A stretch of 64,000 nucleotides of DNA, taken from NCBI GenBank assembly GCA_050955045.1, contig JBPBQV010000010.1, forward strand, positions 62,001 through 126,000, given 5' to 3'. The translations under genes were made by a program, and so were the position numbers. This document shows positions 1-9,232 of the stretch, piece after piece; position 1 is the first letter of the stretch; each line of letters opens with the position of its first letter. Origin of the DNA: Mucilaginibacter_A sp050955045. GTDB taxonomy: Bacteria > Bacteroidota > Bacteroidia > Sphingobacteriales > Sphingobacteriaceae. The notes beneath the pieces are model-generated. The model saw only the letters and a program-made list of their open reading frames with translations. It was not told the DNA's origin and made no database searches.

Positions 1-489
1 TAAATTGTATTGATAAAATTTAAAAACTGTAGCTGGATAAAAAATTGCCTGATGACAGATATTTTTTACTGCAAGCTTAAATGGTGAAAACTTACCATCA
101 TATAACTTTGAAAAATCTGTGCGGTAAACATTACCATACAAAATTTGATTATCATTACTAAAATTAGCTGCAACTTGATCAAGAACGTCTAATACTGAAT
201 CACCTGCACCTAAAAAATATATGTATTTACCTTTAGCTAAATTAACGCCTTTATTCATCGCATCATATATACCACTATCCGGTTCACTAATCCAATAAGC
301 TATTTTATTATCGTATTTTTTTATTATATCAATTGTTCCGTCGGTTGAACCACCATCTACTATAATAAATTCAATATTGTTATATGATTGGTTTATAACA
401 CTTATTATAGTTTGTTCTATAGTTTCTTTAGCATTAAATACAACTGTTATTATACTTAGTAATAGACTATTTGTAGAAGATATAGGCAT
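1..489 (-). CDS. GT2-family glycosyltransferase, 3' end cut off by the window
   Basis: The ATG lies at 487-489 and the frame stays open for 163 codons to the window edge, so the C-terminus is missing. The N-terminus shows the GT-A fold signature of family 2 glycosyltransferases: a hydrophobic strand ending in TVVFNAKETI, then FIIVDGGSTDGT for nucleotide-sugar binding, then EPDSGIYDAMNKG and YFLGAGD, where the DXD-like acidic motif is replaced by GAGD. The DGGSTDGT...SEPDSGIYDAMNKG pattern is typical of enzymes that add sugars to polysaccharide repeat units. It is the last gene visible in the polysaccharide cluster and is separated from the polymerase gene by 186 bases containing a repeat pair. 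The sugar donor cannot be deduced. Confidence 0.88.
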   Translation of the reverse strand, partial: MPISSTNSLLLSIITVVFNAKETIEQTIISVINQSYNNIEFIIVDGGSTDGTIDIIKKYDNKIAYWISEPDSGIYDAMNKGVNLAKGKYIYFLGAGDSVLDVLDQVAANFSNDNQILYGNVYRTDFSKLYDGKFSPFKLAVKNICHQAIFYPATVFKFYQYNL

Positions 490-545
490 CCTTAATACAG
501 TAATGTTTAGAGCTTGTTAATTCTGCTATCAAAAAATTCAAAACA

Positions 546-625
546 CTTCTTTTATGCCTATCTATTACAAAATTGTAATAGACTCTTGTAAAAAAGTATT
601 TAAATTTAGGTGATAAAAGAAGTAT
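546..625. repeat. Inverted pair of the GATAAAAGAAG word
   Basis: CTTCTTTTATG at 546-556 and GATAAAAGAAGTAT at 612-625 face each other across about 55 bases between the glycosyltransferase and polymerase genes. The right copy matches the window-wide consensus exactly; the left copy differs at one base of the eleven-base core. The rest of the 490-675 gap shows no gene. Confidence 0.6.
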
Positions 626-675
626 AGCAAAGTACAAACAAAGTTTGTTTAATTGCTTGTTTTTTTAATTAAATA

Positions 676-1884
676 TCACTTTGATGATGCTTCAAAAGTA
701 TTGAATTTTATTTTACTTAGAACAAAAAGTATAATAGGAAATATAAGTTGTAACATAAGACCAGTTAACGTAAACATATTATCGAAAATTGAAAAAAAAT
801 AAACGGTACATAATGTCGACATTCCTATTATACCTAAAGGATTTTTCAATACAAGAAATGTATATATAAATCCAAATAACCAAAAAACAATTAAAAATAT
901 GGCAATCCCACCCCAACCAGCATAATTATAGCTTCCAGTTAAAGCTGTTGGTACTGTTAATTGATCAACTATTAAATCTGCACCACGTCGTTTCCGTCCA
1001 AGTAAATCATTGATTTTTTTTGATACAGCATCGGGTAAAATTTCATCAATAACTGTATACATTACACCATTTAATGTAAATGATGGTTTATTTTTAGTAA
1101 TATTATATTGTAAATTACTAAGTGGAGAAGTAATGTATAAATAGGTCCAAAAAAATTCTCCCGGAACGATACTGCTTTTAAATGAATCTGAAGCACCTCC
1201 TATAGCTAATATTACATTACTATTATAAGCTTTGTCAAATTTTGGATTTTGTGTATTGAGATCATTTATTGTTCTGTAATTACCTGCAACTCCAAATAAG
1301 TACATCACCAATAATATCCCACTGATTATTCCAAGGAATTTTTTAATTGTTAGATTAGGTAACTTTATATTTATCCATAAAAAAAACATTGTTATTATAG
1401 ACATCATAATATTGCCTCTCGAAAATGCGAGAACAAAAAAACTTAAACAAAAGACAGAATACAATAAAAATTTTTTACTTCTGGTTTGCATAAATAAGTA
1501 AAAGCAATATATACTAGTAAAACAATTTAACGTTGTTGACAATACAATAACAGTTGGTATACCAAAATTATCATCTCTTACTCCGTTCAAAATAGGTATA
1601 CCACTATAAAAAAAATTTAACGCATAAAGTCCTATATTTATAGTTAACAGTGCCGTGGAATTAATTAATAGTGGCTTTTTAGCTATTGTGTACAGGTTTA
1701 ATTTATTAAAAATTAAGCCTGTTATAGAAAATAAACAAATCAACACTACTAAAAATATAATTAAGGTTGTAGAAAGTTTGGGGAAAATATCAGTCCAACC
1801 AAAAGAATACAACATTAAGCAAAGCAGCCAAGAAATTGAAAATATCGTGTATGGATTAGCGATGCTTTTTAATTGTAATTTCAT
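676..1884 (-). CDS. Wzy-like polysaccharide repeat-unit polymerase
   Basis: A 402-residue integral membrane protein with about ten to twelve hydrophobic segments and a long polar loop around residues 200-310. That layout is typical of O-antigen/capsule polymerases (Wzy), which join lipid-linked repeat units at the periplasmic face of the inner membrane. Wzy proteins are poorly conserved, so the call rests on topology, length and position between the flippase and a glycosyltransferase. The loop contains GRKRRGADLIVDQLTVPTALTGSYNYAGWGG; arginines in such a loop are common in this family. The start is ATG at 1882-1884, 11 bases after the upstream gene, so the two are probably co-transcribed. Confidence 0.72.
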   Translation of the reverse strand: MKLQLKSIANPYTIFSISWLLCLMLYSFGWTDIFPKLSTTLIIFLVVLICLFSITGLIFNKLNLYTIAKKPLLINSTALLTINIGLYALNFFYSGIPILNGVRDDNFGIPTVIVLSTTLNCFTSIYCFYLFMQTRSKKFLLYSVFCLSFFVLAFSRGNIMMSIITMFFLWINIKLPNLTIKKFLGIISGILLVMYLFGVAGNYRTINDLNTQNPKFDKAYNSNVILAIGGASDSFKSSIVPGEFFWTYLYITSPLSNLQYNITKNKPSFTLNGVMYTVIDEILPDAVSKKINDLLGRKRRGADLIVDQLTVPTALTGSYNYAGWGGIAIFLIVFWLFGFIYTFLVLKNPLGIIGMSTLCTVYFFSIFDNMFTLTGLMLQLIFPIILFVLSKIKFNTFEASSK

Positions 1885-1895
1885 ACCAAACGCTT

Positions 1896-2621
1896 TTATT
1901 TTTTGGTTACATTTAATCTGACTTTGTGTTTAATATATAAAGGAAACCAGTATATAAATGAATTTTCATACTTTTCATTCTTTGTACCACTAATACCAGA
2001 GTACCTGGGTAAAGTATTCAAAAAAGAAAATTTATAATCCTTTGATATTGCTAAATGTGTTGCTTTGGTTAGCGCATTTTCAAAGTGAAAATTAATAGAA
2101 TCGTCTACCGATGATTTGTATTTTAATAAAAAATCAACATAAAAATCTTTGCTTGCTGCCCAACATCTTGAATCAGCATAGGCTAATGATTTTTGTAAAT
2201 TAACAAAGATACTAGTGGTGGGTATGATATTATCCCATTGTTTAAGTATTGCTTTTATATTTAATATTTTTAGCCGACCAGTTATTTTAATTACAAAATC
2301 ACTATTCATAAAAAACATGGAATTTTTAGTGGCATATTCTATAATTAACATCTCACCATAGCCTTTTCCTAATTTTCTATCATAATCATTTCCATTAAAA
2401 GCTAAAATTTCCAATCTACCATCTTTAATATAATCTATAAAATTAGATGATAAATCTATACCCGAGTTTTCTACAAACAGAATTTTTTTATTTGTTTCTG
2501 CTAAATAAAAGTTAATAGCATCTACATATTGCTTGTATCTTAATTGTGGATTCTGTAGTAATGTTAAAGACATCCCATTAGGATTTATGCATCCTGTTAA
2601 AAAAAGCAAACTATTCATCAT
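1896..2621 (-). CDS. Uncharacterised polysaccharide-cluster protein, possible glycosyltransferase
   Basis: About 241 residues. I do not recognise a named family with certainty. It has an LFLTGCINPNG start, a central ILFVENSG segment, then EILAFNGNDYDRKLGKGYGEM and a FVIKITGRLKI segment. The KGYGE and KITGRL motifs recall small proteins of unknown function that sit in capsule and LPS clusters and may be glycosyltransferases, but no catalytic residue can be assigned. There is no signal peptide or clear membrane span, so it is probably cytoplasmic. The longest frame begins with GTG at 2624, but the ATG at 2619-2621 overlaps the TGA of the flippase gene and is the more natural translationally coupled start. 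Confidence 0.6.
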   Translation of the reverse strand: MMNSLLFLTGCINPNGMSLTLLQNPQLRYKQYVDAINFYLAETNKKILFVENSGIDLSSNFIDYIKDGRLEILAFNGNDYDRKLGKGYGEMLIIEYATKNSMFFMNSDFVIKITGRLKILNIKAILKQWDNIIPTTSIFVNLQKSLAYADSRCWAASKDFYVDFLLKYKSSVDDSINFHFENALTKATHLAISKDYKFSFLNTLPRYSGISGTKNEKYENSFIYWFPLYIKHKVRLNVTKK

Positions 2622-3973
2622 CACTTATTCCAAATACCAATTGCTTTATTATTAATTAAAAGGTTATATTGAATAATTTCAATAATACCACAAAATACGC
2701 AAAGTATAGTAGTTGCTAATATGACACCTGTTGCTCCAAATACTCGTCCTAAAACTATACCTAATGGAATGTTTAATAGTCCAGAAAGAAACACTATAAT
2801 AATTTGTATATTAAGTTTTCCTACTCCATTCATGTAATAAACAAAAATAGTTCTGTATGTATTAAACACTGTGTAAAAACATAATACAGCCGATAAAGCA
2901 AAAGAAACTATAACTTTATTACCAACCCATAGTTGATACATCCTTGTGGAGACGGCAAGCATAGCTAAACTTAAGATTAATATATAAAAAACAGTTGTCT
3001 GAAGTTTTTTAATTGTTTTTTTTATCCACTCATAATCACCTTTATAATGGGCTTCGGCAAAAGCTGCCCAAAAAGGTGTCATTATAATTCCTGAAAGCAT
3101 TGTAATAATACCAAAATATTTATAAGCAATGTTATATGAAGTAACTGCAGCAGGACCAATTATATGAGATATTAAAATATTATCAACATTATAAAAAAAC
3201 AATAATCCAATTTGAATGATAAAGAATTTTATACCTAACTGTAAGATTTTTCTTACATATTCTACTTTAAAATATTTAAAAGATGGTGAGTAAACCTTGT
3301 AATTACCGTTAAATAAGATTAGGTTAAAAATTAGTAAAACAATTAAAGGGCTAATACCTAATGATAAACATAGAATTATTAAAGACCCATGAATAGTCAT
3401 TTTACATATAAATATAATTATCAACCCTAAAATATTTCCTAAGAAATTTATAAGTGATGCAATAATTACATTTTGTTTTGCTATTGCAACTGTATTAATT
3501 AATTGCAAAGAGAACTGAATAGAAAATACGCAAAAAACAATTATAACAACTACCGGCAACTCTTCTACCCCTTTTGGTGCATTTAATATTCTAAACCAAT
3601 CTAAATACGGATTAACAATTAAAAATATAAGTAAAAGAAAACAACTAATAATTCCAATTACAATATATGTAGTGCTTACATAAACCCTTGCTAAGTAATC
3701 ATCACCAGCTGCGATAGCTTCTATCAGCTTGTTTTTTAACCCCTGCCCAAAGCCAATATCAAAAAAACTAAACCAAACAATAATGGAGCTTAAAGTAAGC
3801 CAGATGCCGTATTGAACAGTATTAACATAATCGATAGTTAAAGGAACTAACAATAATGTAGTTAATACACTCATCCCTTTTAATAGAAAAGAATATACAA
3901 TGTTTTTTTTGGCAACAATAGAACGGTGATGCCCTTTTAAAAAATAAGATTGAATTTTTGCTTTAATGCTCAC
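2621..3973 (-). CDS. Wzx-like polysaccharide flippase (MATE/PST superfamily)
   Basis: A 450-residue inner-membrane protein with about twelve to fourteen hydrophobic helices and few polar loops, matching the usual length of polysaccharide-transport flippases that move undecaprenyl-linked repeat units across the membrane. The N-terminal region around residues 20-75 carries the family pattern of a helix ending in LLLVPLTIDYVN, then GIWLTLSSIIVWFSFFDIGFGQGLKNKL. The start codon is GTG at 3971-3973; no in-frame ATG lies nearby that would keep the first helix. It sits between the chain-length gene and the polymerase gene, as expected for a Wzx/Wzy-dependent pathway. Confidence 0.85.
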   Translation of the reverse strand: MSIKAKIQSYFLKGHHRSIVAKKNIVYSFLLKGMSVLTTLLLVPLTIDYVNTVQYGIWLTLSSIIVWFSFFDIGFGQGLKNKLIEAIAAGDDYLARVYVSTTYIVIGIISCFLLLIFLIVNPYLDWFRILNAPKGVEELPVVVIIVFCVFSIQFSLQLINTVAIAKQNVIIASLINFLGNILGLIIIFICKMTIHGSLIILCLSLGISPLIVLLIFNLILFNGNYKVYSPSFKYFKVEYVRKILQLGIKFFIIQIGLLFFYNVDNILISHIIGPAAVTSYNIAYKYFGIITMLSGIIMTPFWAAFAEAHYKGDYEWIKKTIKKLQTTVFYILILSLAMLAVSTRMYQLWVGNKVIVSFALSAVLCFYTVFNTYRTIFVYYMNGVGKLNIQIIIVFLSGLLNIPLGIVLGRVFGATGVILATTILCVFCGIIEIIQYNLLINNKAIGIWNK

Positions 3974-4089
3974 AACATTTTTATACTATATTTAAACAAG
4001 ATATTTATTTAATGTCTGCTACAAGTAGACGTATAATCTTGTCACATTTATTAATATTGTAACACAAATTCAATGTGTTATAAAGCATT

Positions 4090-5160
4090 TTATTTATAAA
4101 TAATTTTGAATATTTCTTTTAAAAAAATAAATAATATTGTTAAAAGACTAAATAAAAATGCCCCTATTATAATTCCTTTAACTTTTGTCAAATGATCTAC
4201 TGATAAAGGTAATATAGGCTTGTCAATTACTTGTATTAAAGGAGTTTCTTGACGTAGAGAAAGTTTTGAGACTTCTAAATTTTTTACTATCTCACTATAA
4301 ATCGCTGTATTTGCCTGTACATCAATTTGTTTTCGTTGGGATGGTACACGTAAAGTAATTAATGCTGGGTTAGCATTTGGAGCAGCATCAATAGCAGAAG
4401 CTACACCACTAATTGAACTATTTAAAACCCTTTTTACACTGTCAGCCTGTCTTTGCAGAATCCTAACATTTTGAGCCGTTTTTTTTGTTTTGGTTTCTGT
4501 ATAGAAGTTATTAACAGTTTCGACTAATTTGATATTAAATTCTTTAGAGAAAAGCTCATCATAAGTTGCTACATCAACTTTTAAAATATTAAGTTTTTTA
4601 TCTGGCTTTTCAACATTTAAAAAGCTCTTGTTAAATTTTTCAACCAAATCAGATATTATACTATCTTGATATCGGTTAAATTTTTCTGGGTTACCCGAAA
4701 ATGATATGGTTTTTGTATGATCTTTTTCTTTCCACTTGTCACGCAACTTTTTAAAGTCTATGTAACGATCAATTAACAATTGTTTTTTGCCGTTAATGCT
4801 AACACTGCTTAACAATGCTTTTTCAATCATCAATCTTGATTTATATAATGCAATAATATTGTCTCCTTGGAATATCCCACTAGCTCCCCCCCCCCCAATA
4901 TCAATTCCAGCCAAAGATGCTAAACCTGCATATTGACCTAACCCACCTCCCTTATTATCTTCTAAGACAAAAGTACTTGTGGCAGTATATATTGGCTTTT
5001 TAAAATAAGCATACGTTAACCCCAATAAACCGCCAATTACTCCGGCTAAAAAGATCGTTAACCATTTAGATTTAAGATAGCGCCATCCAGATTTGAATTT
5101 TAGCACTACTTCTCTTATAGAAACTTCTTCTACTTCATTGTTACTATTACTGCTGTCCAT
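4090..5160 (-). CDS. Wzz/Wzc-like chain-length determinant, no kinase domain
   Basis: A 356-residue polysaccharide co-polymerase. A cytoplasmic N-terminus of about 30 residues is followed by a first transmembrane helix (about 34-52), a periplasmic region and a second helix near the C-terminus (about 328-350). The SQRKQIDVQANTAIYSEIVKNLE and TPLIQVIDKPILPL segments match the end of the periplasmic domain in Wzz/Wzc families. Such proteins set polymer length together with Wzy and contact the Wza exporter. There is no C-terminal kinase; a separate kinase gene lies at 12322-13395. The coding strand contains 11 consecutive G at 4886-4896 encoding a glycine run near residue 90, a length able to slip in replication. 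Confidence 0.87.
   Translation of the reverse strand: MDSSNSNNEVEEVSIREVVLKFKSGWRYLKSKWLTIFLAGVIGGLLGLTYAYFKKPIYTATSTFVLEDNKGGGLGQYAGLASLAGIDIGGGGASGIFQGDNIIALYKSRLMIEKALLSSVSINGKKQLLIDRYIDFKKLRDKWKEKDHTKTISFSGNPEKFNRYQDSIISDLVEKFNKSFLNVEKPDKKLNILKVDVATYDELFSKEFNIKLVETVNNFYTETKTKKTAQNVRILQRQADSVKRVLNSSISGVASAIDAAPNANPALITLRVPSQRKQIDVQANTAIYSEIVKNLEVSKLSLRQETPLIQVIDKPILPLSVDHLTKVKGIIIGAFLFSLLTILFIFLKEIFKIIYK
4886..4896. repeat. Run of 11 C (11 G on the coding strand) inside the chain-length gene
   Basis: Eleven identical bases in very A+T-rich DNA, read as ATT GGG GGG GGG GGA in the minus-strand gene. No comparable G or C run was seen elsewhere in the window. Tracts of this length are classic sites of slipped-strand mutation; loss or gain of one base would truncate the protein soon after residue 90. 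Confidence 0.9.
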
Positions 5161-5204
5161 AAAGTTGTTTTATATCAGTAAGAGTTGAGTTTAACCTATT
5201 CTAA

Positions 5205-7673
5205 TTATTTTTTTAAACTTAAAATTCCTAAAATAATAGCACCTAATGATGCAAACCCCGTAGTGAAGCCTAATATTGTTGAAATTGTATTACTAATACT
5301 TTTAGGTTTAACTGGGACAAAAATTTCACTTCCAGGTTTAACACTTGGATGATTATTGAAGAAAAATATCTTACGTGTACCTTTTACAGTACCATTAGGG
5401 TAAACTACATAAGCACCCTTTTTATAAGCATTTGGACTAAAGCCACCTGCATTTAAAACATAACCTTTAAAAGAGCGGGATTTATTGTATACAACAGCAC
5501 TCGGATACAGTACTTCGCCATTTACTCGAATAATTTGCTGTTGCTTCGGGATTCGTAATACATCACCATCTTCTAACAAAAGATCAATTTTAGATCCGGG
5601 CAAATTCAAAATTTGCTGCAGGTCAATTCCTACAAAATTATTTCTTGGCTGTACATCAGTATTATTTGTGGAGTCTCTGTAAGTTTTCTTTAACCTGCTA
5701 ATTTGGTCGGCTCTTTCCTGTGCTATTGCTACTGTATCCGATCTGTTTTTGTCAATTCCTAATATTGCTGTGTTATTTCTTTTTAATGATCCACCCTGAA
5801 CATCTGCCGAAGCAGTAAATCCACCTGCACGTATTAATAAATCAGATATTTTTTCATTCTTTGTTTGGATTGTATAAGATCCGGGATACAACACTTCACC
5901 CTCAACTTTTACAGTTTTTTGCTTTTCATAGCCAGGCAAACTATAAACAGAAACAATATCAAAAGGCTTCAATACAAAACTTACTCCAGCTAATTTTAAC
6001 TGACTATCTATATTGACACTAAATACTTCTGCTACTTTGGTACTTTTTGATTGTGGGTCTGCATTATTTATCCTTCGGGCTACTTCAATGCGTTTTGGAC
6101 TGGCTCCTTCAGCAAATCCACCGGCTTTTAATATCAGGTCTTCTACTTTCATGTTTTCTGCAAATGCAAATGTTCCCGGCTGTCTAACAGAACCATTAAT
6201 GCTGATTTGATATTTATCACGCAGATCAAATATGGAAGAAATGTTAATCACATCTTCCCGTTGTAAAGAAATGTTTGATGCTTTATTTATAACATCTTTT
6301 ACGTTAAAAGATATAATCTCTGTACTATTATCTGCTCTCAACCTAGTAATTGTTCCCCGATCGGTAAATGCATCTTCTTTTAAACCGGCTGCATTTTCTA
6401 TCAACTGTAATAAAGTTAATCCGTTTTGTAGTTCATATTCTCCGGGACGAAATACTGCTCCATTAATAACCACTCTATTTTCAAATCTATTTAGAATAGT
6501 TTGCACAAAATATTTATCGCCACGTAAAGGAGTATAACTTTTATAATCTGTTTCTACAACGTCTGTTAATCTGCGTTGCTGATCACTAACCTGAGAAACT
6601 TTTATCCGCGCTGTATAAGCACTATCGGTAAAACCACCTGCATAATTTAAAATAGTTTGCAGACTTTCACCTGGTAAAACCTCAAACAATGCAGGAATTT
6701 TTATCTGTCCTGCAAGCTCTACTCTTGTTCTGTAAGTAGGAACCTGTATAATATCCTGATCCTGTAATGCAATGTTATCTTTCTGGCTCCCTTTCACTAA
6801 AAAATCATAAACATCTAAAGACCTAATAATACGATTATTTCTAATGATTTTAATTTGTCTTAAACTACCGATTTCATTAGGACCGCCTGCAACAGTAAGT
6901 GCGTTAAAAGCAGTTGCTAAAGAGGATAAAGTATATGTACCGGGTTTTTCTAACTGACCAACCATGATTACCTTGATACTACGGATATTACCGAGAGTAA
7001 CCTGCACACTTGTGCCACGTCCAATAGCGTAATTATTAGCAGCAAGCTTGCTTTTTATTAGTGAAGTAGCATTTTCGATAGTTTTACCACCAACATTTAA
7101 AACGCCAATTCCGGGAATGTTAATATTTCCTTCCGGAGAAACATCCAGCTTCCAGTTTACCAAAGAATTACCATAAACATTGATATTTAACTGATCATCC
7201 GGCCCGATAATATAATTTACTGGCGTAGCTAATTTTAAATTGGGCTCAAACGAAGTGTTTTTATTTCTGAAAAGATCAGCACCAAAAATTTTAGGTTTTA
7301 AATTCTCGAAGATATCTTTTGAATTTATTGTAGTATCCTGATTATCCTGTTTGTAATTCAAACGCCGCTGGCCGATAACGTTCGTGTCTGCTGCGTTAGA
7401 TGCTGATTTACTACGTATTTCCTTAACTCTTGCTTGCAGTTTTTGAATCTGGCTATTAGACATACCTCTACTTTGAGCCTGTTGTAATAATTCAATATCA
7501 CTCAATCCAGAGTTTCGTGCATATTGAAGCAACTCTCTGATCTTTTCATCAGGAAGTTCATCAACATTAACAGAAGAAATATTTTGGAGACTGGTTTGAG
7601 CTGAAGCATGTTTTACTATTCCAAAACATACAAAAAGGGAAAATAAAAATACAAGAAAATTAATTTTGTTCAT
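5205..7673 (-). CDS. Wza-like polysaccharide export protein with several SLBB repeats
   Basis: An 822-residue secreted protein. A signal peptide of about 25 residues ends at ASAQ. A polar helical stretch follows (about 30-95), then the poly-export domain with YIIGPDDQLNINVYGNS (about 153-170). After that come several SLBB units, each with a V.G.V..PG.Y pattern followed by LI..AGG (for example VMVGQLEKPGTYTL, VVINGAVFRPGEYEL, ISINGSVRQPGTFAF, VKVEGEVLYPGSYTI). The C-terminus has a hydrophobic helix (about 793-818), consistent with the outer-membrane end of Wza-type channels. It is longer than E. coli Wza (about 380 residues) because of the extra SLBB units, as is common in Bacteroidota. The chain-length gene follows after 44 bases. 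Confidence 0.93.
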   Translation of the reverse strand: MNKINFLVFLFSLFVCFGIVKHASAQTSLQNISSVNVDELPDEKIRELLQYARNSGLSDIELLQQAQSRGMSNSQIQKLQARVKEIRSKSASNAADTNVIGQRRLNYKQDNQDTTINSKDIFENLKPKIFGADLFRNKNTSFEPNLKLATPVNYIIGPDDQLNINVYGNSLVNWKLDVSPEGNINIPGIGVLNVGGKTIENATSLIKSKLAANNYAIGRGTSVQVTLGNIRSIKVIMVGQLEKPGTYTLSSLATAFNALTVAGGPNEIGSLRQIKIIRNNRIIRSLDVYDFLVKGSQKDNIALQDQDIIQVPTYRTRVELAGQIKIPALFEVLPGESLQTILNYAGGFTDSAYTARIKVSQVSDQQRRLTDVVETDYKSYTPLRGDKYFVQTILNRFENRVVINGAVFRPGEYELQNGLTLLQLIENAAGLKEDAFTDRGTITRLRADNSTEIISFNVKDVINKASNISLQREDVINISSIFDLRDKYQISINGSVRQPGTFAFAENMKVEDLILKAGGFAEGASPKRIEVARRINNADPQSKSTKVAEVFSVNIDSQLKLAGVSFVLKPFDIVSVYSLPGYEKQKTVKVEGEVLYPGSYTIQTKNEKISDLLIRAGGFTASADVQGGSLKRNNTAILGIDKNRSDTVAIAQERADQISRLKKTYRDSTNNTDVQPRNNFVGIDLQQILNLPGSKIDLLLEDGDVLRIPKQQQIIRVNGEVLYPSAVVYNKSRSFKGYVLNAGGFSPNAYKKGAYVVYPNGTVKGTRKIFFFNNHPSVKPGSEIFVPVKPKSISNTISTILGFTTGFASLGAIILGILSLKK

Positions 7674-7730
7674 AAGTTTTATTTATCAGAGCATTCTTCT
7701 ACTACTCCAATAAGCAATATTATATTTCTG

Positions 7731-7738
7731 CAAAAGTA
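7731..7738 (-). promoter_or_regulatory. Candidate -7 box upstream of the export gene
   Basis: The minus strand reads TACTTTTG, a match to the Bacteroidota -7 consensus TAnnTTTG, 58 bases before the export-gene ATG. No TTG sits at the expected upstream distance, so support is partial. Confidence 0.35.
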
Positions 7739-7840
7739 AACCAATTTATCATTTTAGGAAATTATATAAAGTAGTAACATGTTTCCTGTTACGTAACTTA
7801 ATACAAAGAGTTTGCTTTAAACAACATTAAAATTCTATTG

Positions 7841-7930
7841 TACTTCTTTTATACTTGTAAATGTATGAGCCAGATTTTCTATTACCAAGATTATCAATGG
7901 AATACAATTTTTGCATGATAAAAGAAGTAT
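7841..7930. repeat. Inverted pair of the GATAAAAGAAG word
   Basis: TACTTCTTTTATA at 7841-7853 and GATAAAAGAAGTAT at 7917-7930 face each other in the 275-base gap between ddhC and the export gene. The right copy is an exact consensus match. Apart from the candidate -7 box nothing else is recognisable in this gap. Confidence 0.6.
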
Positions 7931-7948
7931 TAACAAAAACTAATTTCT

Positions 7949-9232
7949 TTAATCTTGTATATAGGTTTTGATAACCGAATGAATATAATCGTAGTGATCA
8001 TCATTCAATCCCGGCCAAACACCTAGCCAAAAAGATTGGTTCATGATGGTATTTGTATGTGCTAAATCACCAATAACCCGATGGTTGATATTAGCATAAG
8101 CCGGTTGTTTTAACAGATTGCCTCCAAACAGCAAACGTGTACCAATTTTTTGTTGTTCTAAATGTTGTACCAGCATGTGCCTGTCGTTGGCATCTCCGTC
8201 TCTTAAAGTCAGTAAAAAGCCAAACCAGGAAGGATTACTGCTTGGTGTTGGTTCAGGCAGAATAAATATATCTTCAAACTCCTTCATTCGTTGATATAAA
8301 GACTGGTAATTTTGACGGCGTTTTTCTATAAAACGATCTGCTTTGTGCAACTGAGATAAGCCAATAGCTGCCTGCATATCAGTTACTTTTAAGTTAAAAC
8401 CAATATGCGAATAAGTATATTTATGATCGTATCCGTAAGGTAAATTCCCTAATTGCTGAGAAAACCGGCAACCACAGGTATTGTCTTTACCAGGTTCGCA
8501 GTAACAATCCCTGCCCCAATCGCGGAAACTTTCTGCAATTTTTGCAAGCAAAGGGTTGTTAACTATTACAGCACCTCCTTCTCCCATTGTAATATGATGG
8601 GCCGGGTAAAATGAAAACGTAGAAATATCACCAAAAGTGCCTGTCTTTTTATCGTGGTAAGTTGCACCTAAAGCGTCACAATTATCTTCAATTACCCACA
8701 AATTATATTTTTTTGCCACCCGCAACACTTCATCCAAATTATATGGATTACCTAAAGAATGAGCCAGCATAATCGCTTTGGTTATGGGCGAAACTGCTGC
8801 TTCAATTTGATCTGTCTGTGCATTGTGCGTAGCGATATCTACATCAATAAAAACAGGTACGGCACCGAACTGAATAACTGGATTGATTGTAGTTGGAAAA
8901 CCTGCGGCAACCGTAATAACTTCATCGCCCGGTTTAATAGCACGATCACCTAATTTAGGAGAAGTAAGTGCATAAAAAGCAACCAGATTTGCAGAAGACC
9001 CAGAATTGACCAGCAAACATTTTGGTGCAGTAAAATAAGCTGCAAATTCTTTTTCAAACTGATTGGAAAAGCGCCCGGCAGTTAACCAGCCATCGGCTAC
9101 GGCTTCCATACCTAAAAGCAGATCATCTTCTTCAATTATTTTTCCAGTAACCGGAATATAATCCTGACCAGGTTCAATCTTTCCTGAAATATTCAGTTTA
9201 AAATCCAGATTTTTTATTAATGTATTTGCCAT
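7949..9232 (-). CDS. ddhC: CDP-4-keto-6-deoxyglucose 3-dehydrase (E1, RfbH/DdhC type)
   Basis: A 427-residue PMP-dependent enzyme of the DegT/DnrJ/EryC1 fold. It removes the C3 hydroxyl of CDP-4-keto-6-deoxyglucose, working with the reductase encoded at 11128-12171. Two diagnostic features are visible. The usual PLP lysine is replaced by histidine in FYPAHHITMGEGG (His at 212-213). Cysteines 185, 243, 245 and 253 have the C-X57-C-X-C-X7-C spacing of the [2Fe-2S] site of E1, with CYCEPGKDNTCGC containing the last three. These separate it from ordinary sugar aminotransferases. The ATG at 9230-9232 overlaps the stop codon of ddhB by one base, indicating coupling. Confidence 0.95.
   Translation of the reverse strand: MANTLIKNLDFKLNISGKIEPGQDYIPVTGKIIEEDDLLLGMEAVADGWLTAGRFSNQFEKEFAAYFTAPKCLLVNSGSSANLVAFYALTSPKLGDRAIKPGDEVITVAAGFPTTINPVIQFGAVPVFIDVDIATHNAQTDQIEAAVSPITKAIMLAHSLGNPYNLDEVLRVAKKYNLWVIEDNCDALGATYHDKKTGTFGDISTFSFYPAHHITMGEGGAVIVNNPLLAKIAESFRDWGRDCYCEPGKDNTCGCRFSQQLGNLPYGYDHKYTYSHIGFNLKVTDMQAAIGLSQLHKADRFIEKRRQNYQSLYQRMKEFEDIFILPEPTPSSNPSWFGFLLTLRDGDANDRHMLVQHLEQQKIGTRLLFGGNLLKQPAYANINHRVIGDLAHTNTIMNQSFWLGVWPGLNDDHYDYIHSVIKTYIQD

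Noticed and set aside
1655..1921. An 88-residue plus-strand open frame over the polymerase gene
   Set aside because: It is antisense to the start of the Wzy-like gene and has no recognisable domain or start signal.
7949..9232. A defective aminotransferase, because the PLP lysine is missing
   Set aside because: The histidine replacement together with four correctly spaced cysteines is the normal state of the E1 dehydrase.
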